This document shows, piece by piece, positions 1 to 14,200 of a stretch of 64,000 nt of DNA. The translations under genes were made by a program, and so were the position numbers. The DNA comes from Cacajao melanocephalus (taxonomy: Eukaryota; Chordata; Mammalia; Primates; Pitheciidae): positions 23,447 to 87,446 of the forward strand of contig CAUYLG010022184.1 in the NCBI GenBank assembly GCA_963573385.1. Reading direction: 5' to 3'. Every line of letters starts with the position of its first letter. Within the stretch, counting starts at the first letter, position 1. The notes beneath the pieces are model-generated. The model was given only the letters and a program-made list of their open reading frames with translations, searched no databases and was not told where the DNA came from.

Positions 1-1679
1 CACAACACAAGATGTTGCCCTTCCTGCTGCCAGGGTGACCGAGAGCACGTCTGCTCTGCACGGATGTTGTGTTGATGGGTTCCTGTCAGGTGCAGGGAGC
101 CCCCATCCTGAGAGGGAGCCAAATGCTCCTCCCAGATTTCAAATCTGTCCCAGGCCTTGTCTTGCCACCTCACTTAGCCTCAGAGAACACCTGCAACACC
201 ATAGTGCACAGTTGATATTCCTATATCACCATTCACATAGGAAGGTGAAGGTCCTACCATTATCATGGATTTTAGTGTTATCTCTGAGCAGAATGATGGT
301 GCTGGCAGGCTTTCTACAGTCTAAGAAAGTGAGAATCCAGCCAGAGAAAATGAGGTTACCATAATGCAAATGATGTTAACTAGGGAGATCAGATCACACA
401 TTTTTGGCCCAGACTGAGTTGGTTATTTTAACTGACATTGTTTATTATTAAAAAAAACTCTAATTTTTAACGTCTTCTTTTAACAAAATAGAGTATGCTT
501 TCTGAAGTGATTTAGTTTTGACTATTTTAGCTCATTTATCATGCCTAATAAGTTTTTTTCCTATTCAAAAATATATTTTATAGCTTATAAAATTATGAAC
601 ATTTCTTTTGAGTAATACATTAGAGCTTACACAGTACTTTTACTTACATTTCCTTCTTGGTTCTCTTAGAGAGCTCCTGTTCTATGGTTTACAGGAAAAA
701 ACCTTGGAAGGGTTAAGTCAGATGTTCATCTCATCCAAGGACATAGCATAAAAACAAATTATTTATAATCCCATGTTAAGAAAGATGGTTAGGTAAGTGT
801 CTACACAGTTTCAGTACGACAGCGTAAAGCACATCTTTTGCCATAGGCTATTTCCATCTGAATGGTTCCTTTGTTCAGATGGACATATTTCCATGTTTTA
901 AACTGAATGTAAACATAGTAATATGCTCATTAAATTGAAGATAATTCATATCTAAGATAAAACTAAATAAAAAAGGCAGATCTCACCACTATTTACAGAT
1001 CTCCCATGTTTTAAAATACAGGATGAGCTTACCCTTAAATGGGGAAGTGATTTCACAAGGAAAAGTCTTGGAAAGGTGCAGGCATATTAGATGACATTAG
1101 GGAGTAAAAGAGGGAAATAAAAAACAATATGAAAAAAAAGGCAAATTCAATAAGAATCCATGAAAATAAGTTCCACTGCAGAGGCCTCTGAGGACGTGAA
1201 ATTTTCTCCTCCAACTGCTGGAGTCATTTAAAACCGGATGGATCAGAGCCTCAGATAACATTCTCCCAGGAGAAGCTCAGTGCCCAGGGCCTGCCCTGGT
1301 GGTCTGGTCACAGTCGTCCATCTAATTCTGGGAATGTGGCAAGAACAGAATCGAGCAAAGTCCACTTGGAAACAACATGAAAAAAAATGTGTTTCAATTA
1401 GAACAGAGTCTCCCTTATTTGTCTGCAAGACTCTCCAGAGAAGGGAAACGATCTCCTTCTGGTGCCTGTACTGTCCTTACTCATGGGAGGACAGTTTACC
1501 CAGGCAACAAAGACTTGCTCATTCCAAATCTCAGTTAGGGCTGATAGTGTGGTGCTGGGTCCAAGTCACTATCCTAGTCATCAGAATGAGAAGAAAATCA
1601 TCTGTCATTCTCAAGAAACGAACTCTAGGAGACAAAATGCAGTGTTTGGGGGATTAAAACTGGAGTGTTTCTGTGGAAA
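1..1679. other. Unassigned non-coding sequence
   Basis: No repeat family or gene recognised. The first 360 bases have ordinary base composition; 420-1020 is AT-rich. Open frames at 35-364 (109 codons) and 1280-1657 (125 codons) have no recognisable domain and no compositional bias, so I read them as chance. Old unrecognised repeats may be present. Confidence 0.5.
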
Positions 1680-2206
1680 TGTCAGAGGGGTTCGAACCAG
1701 AGCGGCTCCATCTTGAGTGAGGGCTGGGAAAGTGAAGCTGGCACTTGCTGGGATGCATTCCCAGAAAGCTGGGTATTCCCACCCTCTAGGGGTGTATGGT
1801 CAAGGGGATAAATTGATAAATGTTTACTAAACAGATCCAGACTTAGGCGTATCCTGATAATCCCAATATTTTTAGAAAAGAAGCATTCCTAATTTTGCTT
1901 TAAAGATAATAATCTCGATTCTTGCAAAATATAGTAATTAAGAAAACTAATCCTTTATCACAAACCCTTGTAGCAGAGGACATCTCCCCATGATCTTTCT
2001 TAATCCTGTATATAAACAAGTATTGTACCTAGGGGGGACACATTCCTTAACACTCTATACGTCTACGGAGTAGCTGTACTTTTACCATTTTACTTTCTTA
2101 ATAAACTTACTTTTGCTTTGCACTGTGGATTTCTTCTGAATTCCTTCTTGTGTGAGATTCAGGAACCTTCTCTTGGGGTCTGAATTAGGACCCCTTTCTG
2201 GTAACA
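1680..2206 (+). mobile_element. Solitary endogenous retrovirus LTR, complete
   Basis: A 527-bp element opens with TGTCAGAGGGG and ends with GGTAACA, the inverted TG...CA termini of a retroviral LTR. The 4 bases GAAA stand on both sides (1676-1679 and 2207-2210), consistent with an integration duplication. A TATA-like TATATAAA lies near 2009-2016 and a polyadenylation signal AATAAA at 2100-2105. The 3' part (CTTGGGGTCTG, GGACCCCTTTC) matches a class of human ERV LTRs I know by sequence but cannot place in one subfamily; a MER9-like or related group is possible. No retroviral interior follows, so it is a solo LTR left by recombination between two LTRs. Whether it is transcriptionally active cannot be judged here. 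Confidence 0.8.
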
Positions 2207-2489
2207 GAAATACATTTTGCAATAGTATAGAACTTTGATAACATTGAATGAACTCTTTGGAGAGCAAAAAACCATCAGAGTCTAAAATGGTCAAGTTAAT
2301 ATTGATGCAGTTGCCTCAATGACATATGATCAGATGCCAGTCTTCTGTGAAATTTGACATGAGATTTTATTTCTAGAAAGATTAAGATTCACATGGTACT
2401 TACCTTTTTGCAAGGCAATATCTAATATATAGTTCCTACTTTGAATTTCTTATTTATTAACTGGAATAAAAATAGCCCTGTTCATGAAA
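2207..2489. other. Unassigned spacer between two LTR-like blocks
   Basis: AT-rich, no recognised feature. It separates the solo LTR from the antisense repeat that follows. Confidence 0.4.
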
Positions 2490-3370
<881 letters not shown>

Positions 3371-3649
3371 TTGTCAAATAAATATATTTTGAGGTAAAAT
3401 ACTTTTCAGAGCCTGCAATGTGTCATGTGATACTATAGCAGAGTCATGTTGGGATTTAGTGTCTTGTTGCTACAAAGAGCCTGCTTTGTCAGTCTTGAGA
3501 TCTCTGTTTCAATGTGAGTGCTGGTCAGTTGTGCCCGAATTCCAGAGGGAGAAGGGTGTAGTGAGGCGTGTCTGCCTCTCCCTTCCTGTCATGGCCTGAT
3601 CTAGTTTTCACTTTGCAATTCCCTCAGCCAAGACCAGGGGACCATGCAG
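3371..3649. other. Unassigned non-coding sequence
   Basis: No feature recognised; a transition from the LTR-like block to the MIR downstream. Confidence 0.4.
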
Positions 3650-3808
3650 TCTGCTGGAGGACTCAGAATTTAATTTTGGTTTACAGCCTGTATCTCATGA
3701 AGTTGTTGATATGTACTTTTAAGTGGACTAGAGCAGAAAAAAAGACTTGGAATTGCATCTGACACATAACAAGCACTCAATAAATGTTAGCTTTTGTTGC
3801 CATTAGCC
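3650..3808 (+). mobile_element. MIR SINE, 3' half
   Basis: The segment ends with CAAGCACTCAATAAATGTTAGC, close to the conserved MIR 3' end, preceded by a diverged TCTCATGAAGTTGTTG that fits the MIR body. This is an ancient mammalian tRNA-derived SINE; the left edge is uncertain. Confidence 0.6.
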
Positions 3809-4544
3809 AAATTTTCAGTGCTATCTTTGTGATAAAAGGATTTTTATCTCTTCTTGTAGCATAAATGCAGGCAGACTGGGCACTTAGGAACTAATCATGG
3901 GTAAAGTAATCAACAACAGCTAATGGATACTGAAAAAAACATTAGATTTTGTTTCTGGTCAACTTTCCATACTATTTTTTTGTGGAAACAAACAAATATG
4001 TTCTGGATTCTATCACGTGGTGTAAAAGACAGTACTCCTTGGAGCACAATAGGGCTTTGTGTGCAAATACAATGAAGTTAGTAACACTGAAACTTTGACA
4101 ATGGCTAATCAATATTTTGCTTGCTTCAGGATCCAAGGCTCCCCTTTTTTTTTTTTGAGACTAAGTATAGATATTCGCAGTAGCTCTTAAGAACACATTT
4201 GGTTCATGCACCTTGCAATTATTATTGAATAGATAAATAAGTATATAGATTATCTTATTTGAGTATCAAAAAACCTTTGATGTAACTGTATCATCAGCAC
4301 TCGTGTTTACAAGTAACTTGGGCTCGAAATGAAAGAAAATTTACCAGTTTTGATGCAAGAAATGTATTGCCAAATTTGGACTGATCTCCAGATCTCTGGA
4401 CCCCTAATTCTGGTCAACTATTCATCCTTTCAATCACCCGAAAAAAGAAATTTCGTGTCTGCTTTCATATGGATAAGTGCAAATTAAACATTCATCCTGG
4501 ACACTAAGCCATTTTTGAAGGCTTGAAAATGGCAGTCACATGGC
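3809..4544. other. Unassigned AT-rich sequence
   Basis: No repeat or gene recognised. A run of 12 T lies near 4147-4158 without an Alu body next to it. Confidence 0.4.
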
Positions 4545-4795
4545 TAGTCATTGTTATTATCAAAGATTTATTGCATCCTGTTTGCATATTCCAAGCAGTC
4601 TCCTCAGCCCTTTGTGAATATTGACTTATTAATTCCTCATCACAGTGCCATAGAGAATCCCTGTTATTATGCATATTACAGATGAGGAAACTGAAGCACA
4701 GGGGGGTAAGCAGCTTCCCAAACCCATTCAGCCAGAATGTAGAGACGCTTAGCTTCACATCAGTACCTCTGGGTTCCAATTTCATATTTTCTATC
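4545..4795 (-). mobile_element. MIR SINE, near full length
   Basis: Contains ACAGATGAGGAAACTGAAGCACAG near 4678, the antisense of the MIR core, followed by a diverged CCCAAACCCATTCAGCCAG. The 5' side (TTTATTGCATCC... TTAATTCCTCATCACAG) fits the antisense of the MIR 3' part. A 97-codon minus-strand frame lies here only because the repeat happens to be open. Confidence 0.8.
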
Positions 4796-6439
4796 ATGTA
4801 CTATGACAACCTGATTCTCAAACACACCGACCTTGTAGAAAATGAAAATTCTAGAGTTTGAATTACCTAGATGAAAACAAATCTTTGTTTGAACGATGGT
4901 CATTTAAACTATCCAATAACCAATATATATGAACATCTAAAATGGCCTTACCAGAAGTCCTACCAAATCAGCTTTTTGAACATGGTGGCAATTTGTATTT
5001 TAAAAATCAACATAGGCCTGGCCTGTCTTGGCTATTAACTATGACTTAAAGGAAATTTCCTCTTCCTCCTGGACATTAGCAAGTTCATCTCTAATCACGA
5101 TCTCTAAATCATGTGCAATACGGAATATAATTCATAAGCGGCCAGGGAGATGAAATGGCGCTGTATAAGCATCTCCAGTATACGACCGCTATTCTCAGCA
5201 TTCACTCAGTGCATTTTCTTCACTTATCACAGAGCTGTGTTTGTAAGGTCTCAAGTCATCACAGGGCTATTTTTAAACACCCCATCACTTTCGAATTGTT
5301 TCCCTATCAGTAACTTGTGAGTGCTCCTTTAACTTTTAATCTTCTTTGACATTTCTTGACCCTGCCTTTGTTTGTGTTTTCTCACCATAAATCATCTCTG
5401 TCTAGGAGAAGCCACTCATCAGTCAAGGTCTCATCCCATCTTCGCTCCCCCGAGGCTCCTCCTATTTGGTAGGATTAGAGCTAGGATAGCCTGAGACCAT
5501 GTAGATAGTTCAATAAACTGCTTAAGAAAACAACCCTGCCCTTCTTTTACAAGCCGATCTCTGGCCCTCATTTCTGGCAGTTGCTATCCCAATCAATACT
5601 GGTATCTGAGTAATTAAAGGCTTCCAGGTTTAGAGTTTTTTGCCTTCTTGCAGGCTCTCCTTATCTGCAGAAACACTGCCTTACACATTTGCTTCCACTG
5701 TCCTTGACTTATCTAGCCGCAATCCACAATTATGTTGCCATTTTTTATTCCAAATTGACTGCTGTGTCAGGTGAGCTATTTAAAAGATCTTTGCTCATAC
5801 AATCCTTACCATGGCCCACCTTGATAATATTTGACAGAGCCATTGGTTTGTATCTGTTATCTTAGTGCCAAGCTAAATTCCCTTCCCCTCCTCATGGGTC
5901 TTTCCTAGATAAGTAAGTCCATTGTCATTGGATTATGCTCACCCTTGGTTAGCTCACTGACAAAGTGACTCCAGAAAACAGCCTTTACAGTCTTAGATGC
6001 TCCCTCTCTAACTCCGCCTTTCTGATGATCAATATTTGCACAATAAATGAAAAATTCACGTAAGCCCAGCTATGACTGCAAGGATGTGAATATGTGAAGT
6101 TACATAGATCCCCAAATGTTATACAACATTTTAAGCATCTGAGAAATACTTCAGATGTTTTTCCTCAGACATCTCAACTCATTGAAGCTGGAAGGTTTTC
6201 TATAAATTGTGCAAGATGGCAGTCATATTTCACTGAATTTATAGAAGCCCAGATGTCCTTTTTATGAAACCGAGAGTCCACCGGCAGAACACGTGAGGGA
6301 GAGAAGACATTAAGGAAAAAATGATGGAAAGGAATAAAAACAAGCTGAGTAGAAAGAAAGAGAATGTGGTTTTAGTCAAGGCTAGTCTGTGAGATGGTTC
6401 CTAACAGCCTTTCCAACAAATACAAACATCTCCACTAAC
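4796..6439. other. Unassigned non-coding sequence
   Basis: No firm feature. Near 5500-5600 the segment CAATAAACTGCTTAAG recalls the polyadenylation zone of some old LTRs, but I cannot support an element. No open frame of note. Confidence 0.4.
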
Positions 6440-7085
6440 TATAAACAACCATCACCATCACCACCAGCAGCAGCCATCACCGCTATCACCCACAGCTAGC
6501 AGCAGCCACCACCACTACTATCCACCACCAGCAACAACCATCACCACCTACCACCAGCATCTACCACCAGAAACAGCCACCATGACTAACACCAGCAATA
6601 GCTATCACCACTTCCAGTAGAAACAGCCATCACCACACACTACCAGCAAGAGTCATCACCACCCAACATCAACAGCCATCACCACCCACCACCAGCAACA
6701 GCCATCAGCCACTACCACCAACAATAGCCATCACCATCAATCACTAGCAACAGCCATCATCACAACCACCCACCACTAGCAAATACATTAACCATTAACA
6801 CCAGCAACTGCCATCACCACCCACCACCACCAACAGCCATCACCACCTACCAGCAGCAGCCATCACCACTCATGACCAGCAACAGCCATCACCACTAACA
6901 CCAGCGACAGCCATCACCATCAACCACTAGCAACAGCTATCATCACTACCACTCATCCCAAGCAACAGACATCAACCACTAAGACCCAACAGCAATAGCC
7001 ATCAACACCCAGCAGCGACAGCCATCACCACTACCACACACCAGCAACAGCCATCACCTACCAGCAGCAGCCATCTCCACTAACC
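6440..7085 (+). repeat. Degenerate CAC/CAT/CAG satellite, about 645 bp
   Basis: The strand is built almost only of the triplets CAC, CAT, CAG, CCA and AAC. Blocks such as AACAGCCATCACCAC and CACCAGCAACAGCCATCAC recur some twenty times with irregular spacing. G is nearly absent outside CAG and AGC. All frames are broken by TAG, TAA or TGA, so it does not encode a histidine-rich protein. The irregular unit suggests an old array grown from a simple (CAC)n/(CAT)n seed and then scrambled. Confidence 0.85.
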
Positions 7086-7404
7086 ACTCACTCAAATGTA
7101 GGAGCCCATGGAAGATGGTGCTGGTCAGGGAAGAGCCATGGGGCAATAAAAAGACAAGTCAGGTAGTTAAAAGAAGTTCCAAATTTTAACCGCCAGAGGT
7201 CAATCCTTTGCTTACAAAGAAAATAAAAACCAAAGTGGGAAGTTCATGCCACCAGGAAAGACAGGGAGTCTGTAGATATATCTCTTGAAGACAAAGTCAT
7301 TTCAGGAACAACATAAGGAAAAGTTTATAACCGTCGTCGAAAATAACACGTTAAAAGCAGAATCTGTCTGTTTTTGCTATGATGGTTTGCTCACATTCAC
7401 AAAG
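7086..7404. other. Unassigned non-coding sequence
   Basis: No feature recognised. It holds the start of an 81-codon frame (7285-7530) that runs into the MIR and has no recognisable domain. Confidence 0.4.
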
Positions 7405-7525
7405 ACACAATTGTTCAACAGATCATGCGACCTTCACAAAGTCACACAGCAGCTAAAGTCAGTGCATACTCCCAGGCAGCCCAGAGCCAAAAGTGAAAGG
7501 CTTTCACCACACCAACCGCCATGGC
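7405..7525 (-). mobile_element. MIR SINE fragment
   Basis: The segment CACAAAGTCACACAGCAGC followed by CCCAGGCAGCCCAGAGCC is a diverged antisense MIR core. Edges are uncertain. Confidence 0.6.
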
Positions 7526-10500
7526 TTTAATTTCCAGCCAAAATGACCCATATTCAACAAAGAGTTAAAACATTCTGCTTCGGCGAATCATTGTAAATTT
7601 TCCATTTCCAGCTTTAACACTCTAAAAACTGCCCAGGTAATTGTACATAATACTAAGGGGAGCAAAAGAAAAAAAGTCAATAAAAGATTATATAATTGTA
7701 TTTCTTATCTTCCAATGCTGAAGCTATCCATAGAAAATCTAGTTATCAGAAGACACCCAACCTTGACAAGGTGAGCCTGGATTTGCCATGGAGTAGCTTG
7801 TGATTTTTGAAGTGTTATTATGACAATTGTCATTATGGAGTTGTAGCTGTACCTTTTAATTTGGTTGTCAAGGGAGACAGGGAGCAATAATTAAGGCTAA
7901 AAGATGGAGAGTGGAAGCCTTATTAAAGGATATATTGAAGACAGGAATTTGATCTGAGAATTAGATTCTGATGAGCGCTGCTAATGCAGCTTGGGCACTC
8001 CTGAGTGACAGAGGCACTGCACAGGCAATTACAGAGACAGACGTCTCCCTAATCTTTACAAGCCCAAACCCACAGCCACATCCATTTAAATTAATTTTTA
8101 TGAAGCCTGAAAACGTATAGCTTCACCAAATTGGAGATTTGTTTGTTTATTGTCCATAGGAAATATTTTTAGGGGAGCAAATAATGCTGGAAGGCATCAC
8201 GTCTGTCTTGCTTGTCTTTTTAACTTGTAAAGTTAATGCTATGAGATGAATCTGAAGGCTGCTGACTTTATGAAGCTGAAAGGTCCTTGGCAGACAAACA
8301 TTATTATGATCATCAGTGGAAGGTCACAGCAAAGCACGTAAAAGTCACAGCTGATTCAGGAGCTCCCTACATTGAGCAAAGGATTTGGGGAAAAAACTAA
8401 ATCACAGGCTTATGCTGTTTGGTGTTATAAGTAAGAAATCAGTCTTCCTTGCCTTGCTGAAACTGAAATTTTCAGGAATGGATTTTAAACAACTTTGGAC
8501 ATAGTTATTTCAAGATGTCTGTTCCGTAGAGATAGCAATAGTTCATTACCATGCACACTGAAAACCTATTTTAAGGAGTACTTTTCTGCACAAAGATTAA
8601 TTTACCACATCATATTTTTTTCTTCCCAGTAACACTAATGTAAATAATTGTTGTACCTTAAATTGTCATTATATTTTGATAGCCTAGTTTTTAATATACA
8701 AAGAACTGGTTCAGTGGACCTGTTCAGAAACATGGAAAGAGAGACAGAAAATAAGAATCATTGGGAACAGCTCTCCATTTAAATCTCATTTATTGTTCTG
8801 ATAGAGAGTGGTGGCTGAAGATGTTTTACCATAATAATAATGACTAAACCATGATTGTTTTGCAAGGAAGCTTCAAAAATTATCAGAAATTTTTGTTGGT
8901 GATTTGGCTATGGAAAAATCTGAAAACTCACCATGATTAAAAGTATTCTGTTAATTCCTATCTGTGAAGACATTGCTATTTCCTGTTAAATTTATGTAGT
9001 AGAGCATATATAAAGTTGAGTGACACTCTGTGATATTACCTAGTGATAACTGTATAAGCTTGTCTAGTAATAAAAGAGTATTAATATCACCATCCTACAA
9101 AATAAAAGTCAATAGATAGCACCTATAGATAATGGCAGAAGAAATAACATGCGGTCTTAATAATGAATGTGGAAAATACTAAAAAGAGTAACATTTATAT
9201 ATATTGGAGAGGAACTGGGGAAAATGTGGAGTAGCTGAGTCCTCAGTACACAGGGATATTATTTATAATGGCTGATATCAAGCAGCGTAAAACTATGACT
9301 TAGGAATATGGTGATTTAATACCAGAAATAATTAAATGATTTTAGTAGTTGTCTTTGGGGGCACAGAAATGGGGATAAGGGCGTTTCAGAGGGGGTGGGA
9401 GAAATTGTCATTTATTATTTTTAATTATGTGCATATATTTCTGTGATAAAACAGTTAAAACTATATTTTAAATTATATATGTCCATTATATATAGCAGTG
9501 TGTGCCATGATAAGCTGCTACTTACTATGTCAAATGATTCAACTTATCTTTTTTTTGCAAAGCTAGATATTCTGCAAGGAAACACTGCCAACACATTGTC
9601 TTACTTTTTGTCAATTTTAATGTGATGATGAATAACTCATGAGTCAATATTACCACACTTCCTGCAGATAAAACTTGAGTGGTAAGACCTAAGGTATCAG
9701 TGTGTTGAGTTTCCAATTAGCGTAGGCACTTAGGAATGTGAACATGCTACGTGATCTAGGGGCCCTGCTGTGATGAAGTGTGTGTGTGATGCCGTGTTGC
9801 AGAAAGACGCCTTTTCTACTGGCTGCATGATCATTCGGGGTCAACGGCCCTGCTTTGTATCTTTCCTTTCCCTGTGGGTGAAGCCAAATATAGATTAAGG
9901 GCAGAGACAGTGAGAGATTACAATGGGGTCCAAACACAGTCTCTCTTCTGGAGGCAGGGAGCGCATACTGACTTGTTCCCTTGTGTGAATCCCTGAGGCT
10001 CCCGTCATAGTGGCCACCCATGCCTTGCACGCTCGTGACTTAGCACCTGGCTCTTTTTCAAGACGAGCAGTCCTCCAGGATAGCAGCAGACACCAGATGG
10101 TTACAACTTCCTGACACCTGGGACAGCCTGGGAAAGAGAGCAAAAATCTCTTATTTCTGATGAAACCCCCTTCCCAATCTCCAATCAGCACCAAAAGCCC
10201 AAGAAGCTATTAGCTACAAACTTCTGCCTTGGGTGTGGTAGGGGCCTCTCCCGGGTCCTGCATGTGCAGCTAGGCTTAAGGTTTAGTGTACCCTGGACAA
10301 AGCTTATGGAGGAATAAGTCACTACTTTTTCCTCATATTAATAGTAAAAAACACACCTCTAAGTGGAGATTTTATACACTAACGACACATGTGGTGCGTG
10401 TTGGAGCTGGTAGACACGGAGCACATGCACCCACCACAGGTCTACCATCACATATTGGACCTCACCAGTATTTTATGAAGATAGAGGTGAAGTTCCCATA

Positions 10501-11184
10501 AAGGGAATTCCCCTCAAGGCCCTGGGGGCTGCCTCTGCCTCTGGGCAGCCCACTCTGCCTTTCAGACTGGGCTTTCACTTTACAATACATTTCTGTGCCT
10601 CCTCTTATCTTGGACTCACTTTCAAATTCTTTTGTGCAGCAAGTCAAAAATCAGAACCAGCCCATCCACACAACACACTCCCAGGGCTGCCCTCTGCCTC
10701 TGGAATATTCACCTGAAAGCCATGAGGAGGGAATGAGTGTCCTCAGTCTGAGTCCTGATTGAGCTGGTGACCTTCTATAATCCCAGGGGCTGTGCATTTA
10801 CTCAAAAATATTACATGCATGTTGGACTGAGCTTACTAGATTATTATTTATCAGCCCTTGCAGTAGCAGTGTATCAAATCAATTGAAGGAAGAGCCGGGC
10901 TTTGTAAAATGTGATGGAAAGAATTCGATGTTGGGAAGGTATTAGTTTATGATAAGAAGTCTTCTATCCTATTATCTCCCACAAGCCCCTGCCCCCTATG
11001 CATTTACAGAGGTAGTGAGCACTCATCGAGAACCCAGAGACAAGTGTGTTATCTGAACTGTGCCAATTACCAGCCTGAGATCTTGGCACAATTACTCAAG
11101 GGAGTGTGTGCTTCTTCCTCAGTTGCATACGGTCACTGCTACCTGCCCTGCATCATACTTCTTTCTGTTTCTGTTCGACCAGTA
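7526..11184. other. Unassigned AT-rich sequence
   Basis: Several kilobases with no recognised family. A patch at 9690-10700 has somewhat higher GC and carries overlapping open frames of 99 and 113 codons on the minus strand (9895-10194 and 9689-10030). They overlap in different frames and show no domain, so neither is supported as a gene. Confidence 0.45.
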
Positions 11185-11280
11185 CCTACGGTGTGCCTGG
11201 CAATAAGGAAATGGTCATCATTCCCTAGCTCCATAAAACTTAAAATCTGAGGAAGAAAATAAAGATGCCAAGCAAGCCCT
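11185..11280 (-). mobile_element. Possible L2 LINE 3' fragment
   Basis: TACGGTGTGCCTGGCAATAAGG followed by CTAGCTCCATAAAACTTAAAATCTGAGG resembles the antisense L2 3' end (consensus-type words: gtgccaggcac, ggagcttacagtct). Weak and short. Confidence 0.4.
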
Positions 11281-14200
11281 GCATAAATGAAAAGACAGAT
11301 CATCTTCCTGGTTGAAAATACTTAACATTATAGAGGCATTTTAATTCACCTTTCTTGATAATCTAGAATACAAAAATTCAGCTACGGTATTTGTAATGGA
11401 ACTTAACAAGCAAACTCTAGTATCAGACAGAAAGAATATGTACTAAATTTGTCCAGGAAATGTTGAAAAAGAACAATAAAAGGGATTTTAAATCCAAATA
11501 TGAAAACATCCTATTAAAATACGGTAATTAAAGTAGTCAAAAAATAAAAATGAAGAGTAAAACAAAGAAGAAAGGAAGGATTCTGTAAGCCTGGTGTTAG
11601 GGCAATTATATTTGTCAAAGTTTTAAAATAAAAAAACACATGCCAACACAATACACAGATAAAAATATATACATGGAACAAAAAGTTAGAGAAGATAAAC
11701 ACAGACTGTTGGCTTTTTGAAAAGGAATTCCTGATGTTTACAGAGATTACACAATTGCAAATTAATGCAGGTGAGAGTGGCAATTTAATATTCAAGTTAG
11801 ACTTAAAAATGTATACTCCAATAACAAGTATAGAAAATTATTGAAAATGGCTGACTTAACCCCTTCCCAAGCATAAATTCCAATGGTCTCAGGTCTTTCA
11901 TGAAACTGATTATGATATTTAAGTTTCATGAAATTGATTATGATATTTAAGATATTTAAGTTTTTTCTTAAGCATAAAAATGAGACAGATATGCATGTAT
12001 GTGTGTGTGTGCGTATGATACATGTATATATGGGATATATAGTTATACATACCTAGTTTTTATTAGAGATACTGCATAACTGATACTAACACAGTAAAAG
12101 GTATGATATTATGTTTGCTGAAGAAAACTAGACATCTATGAAATGAAGACAAATGTTTAATTAAATTATTAGAAATTCAATCTTGCAGTGTATTAAAATG
12201 ATACCTGAATATGGAGTACGAAGATGGCTTCACACTAGAATCTTATAAATAATATTAGCAGTAAGTTAAGTAGAAACATACATAATTATCTCAATAGATT
12301 AATAAAACATTTGAAAAAGTATACAATTTTAAGTGTGTATCTGATATAATAATTACTAAACTAAAACCATAAGAATAATTAATTTTATACCATTTAATTA
12401 TATTCATTGCTTTTTTTGAAATTTTTAATAATCTGATTTTATCTACCTATATATGGTCAAAACTTTATTGAAGAAACCAAAGTATGATTAAAAAAAAAGT
12501 CACCATGAAGTGGATTTGTTCGTCAGAATTTCTTCAGGGCTTTTCTTTCTGAGGATGTGGTGTCACCACGCATTAAAAGACTTTCTAATCCTCGAGATTA
12601 TTAACTTAAAATGTTATATGCATACACACACATTTAAACACACACACATGAGACTTTCCCTTTCTTGCAGGAGCTGATTGCTTACATGAAATATTAAGTT
12701 CTATATGAGCTCACAGAAAATAAGATAGTAAAACGTTTGCTTGGAACAAGGGTAACAGTTGTTAGAGAGGACACTTTACCTGCGGTTATGTTTTGCACCC
12801 ATTATAAATCAGAGCCGCTTTTCTAAAATCACCTTCTGTGAAGTATTCTCCATAAGTCACCAATAAGCATAATAAAAAGATTTTTAACTTAGGAGAAAGA
12901 ACATGACCTAATTGTTTAAAAGAACATTGAGAGAAAATACAATATCATCTTTTCCACTTGACAATAAGTATAAAACAAAGGGATCCTATTTTAAATAAAT
13001 GCCAGTGGCTTCTAAAGCATGGATCTTTAGTCTGTGATTGCCAGATTTCTAAGGAGCCTCCTGGCCGTATGTGTGCATATGTTCAACATCTGTTTCCATG
13101 CATTGCCATTTTACAGATATTTGCCAGTTGTCTCATTATTGTACGCGCACTTGGGAAACAGGATACAAGATAGAATGCTTGCCCACCACCCAAATGTTTC
13201 AGAACCTGAGAACAGTGATGACTGTCAGGCAGAGGAGAGAAGGGAGAGATATCCATCAGCAGCTGAAGTTGCCCATTCACAGGTCCTACATTTCAAATGC
13301 CTCCAGCATCCTCCTGCACAGCTGGACACTGTGCAGGAGCCATGGGCTGGGGTGCACTTGCCCGTGGGGTTGGATGGATACCCTTGGTGACCCTCCATTA
13401 TGGACTCCCCTGTTACTGCTTCCCCATATGATGAAGCTGAATTCTTTCCTCCAGATCACTCTCTGCTCACCCTGCTATTTCCATGCACATTGAAAAAAAA
13501 AAAAAAACCCTTAGGAAAATCATCAGTTTGTAACATTTGTTCATCATTTTTCTTGTTTCAACACTGGAACAAGACATGCTGGCATTGACACTGTTGCCTT
13601 ATAAATACCACAGAATGATTTTGTTTGAGCAAGACTACATTTTCCCAATGGCTTCTAAAGGTTTTCCCAGCCTACAAATTAAGTCAGCTGACACTGATAT
13701 TGATTACATATAAAACACTATTTGTCATTACATCTATTCTAATTGAATGTATAATAGACAAGTATGGTTTACAACTTACGTATTCTGTGTTACACATAAA
13801 ATTTTAACATCGGTTTCCCTTTTATTCAAACTTATTTTTATTTGCATAACTCAAATGTATAGGATACATTTATAGTCAATGTGCCAGCATTAGCCACAAT
13901 TAGCTTTCCTCAACTTCTTATCTCTCTCATGTAATAATGCCAATACATCTCTTATTGCATCAAAATACATTCAGTTTTTCAAAAAATGGGTATATATTAT
14001 AATGAAGCTCTGTGTAATTCTAAGAGTAATTCTAATTGAGCCCAGGCCAACCTCAGACTCACAAAATTATTTTGCTGTAGAATTTGAAATAAATGAATAA
14101 GACAAAGTTGAAATAAACGAAGTATTATAAGTCTTTTTGGTAATTAATGCAATATTTCAGAAGAGACTGTACATACTAATGTGATCAATACAGAAAGAGA

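Noticed and set aside
1684..1700. GGGGTTCGAACCAG looks like the T-loop/B-box of a tRNA gene.
   Set aside because: There is no A-box or cloverleaf around it, and it is part of the LTR 5' end.
6440..7085. A histidine- or proline-rich coding exon.
   Set aside because: All frames contain stops and no frame is long.
13034..13493. Overlapping frames of 118 and 140 codons that might be an exon.
   Set aside because: Two different frames of the same strand compete, neither shows a domain, and no clear splice or start context was seen.
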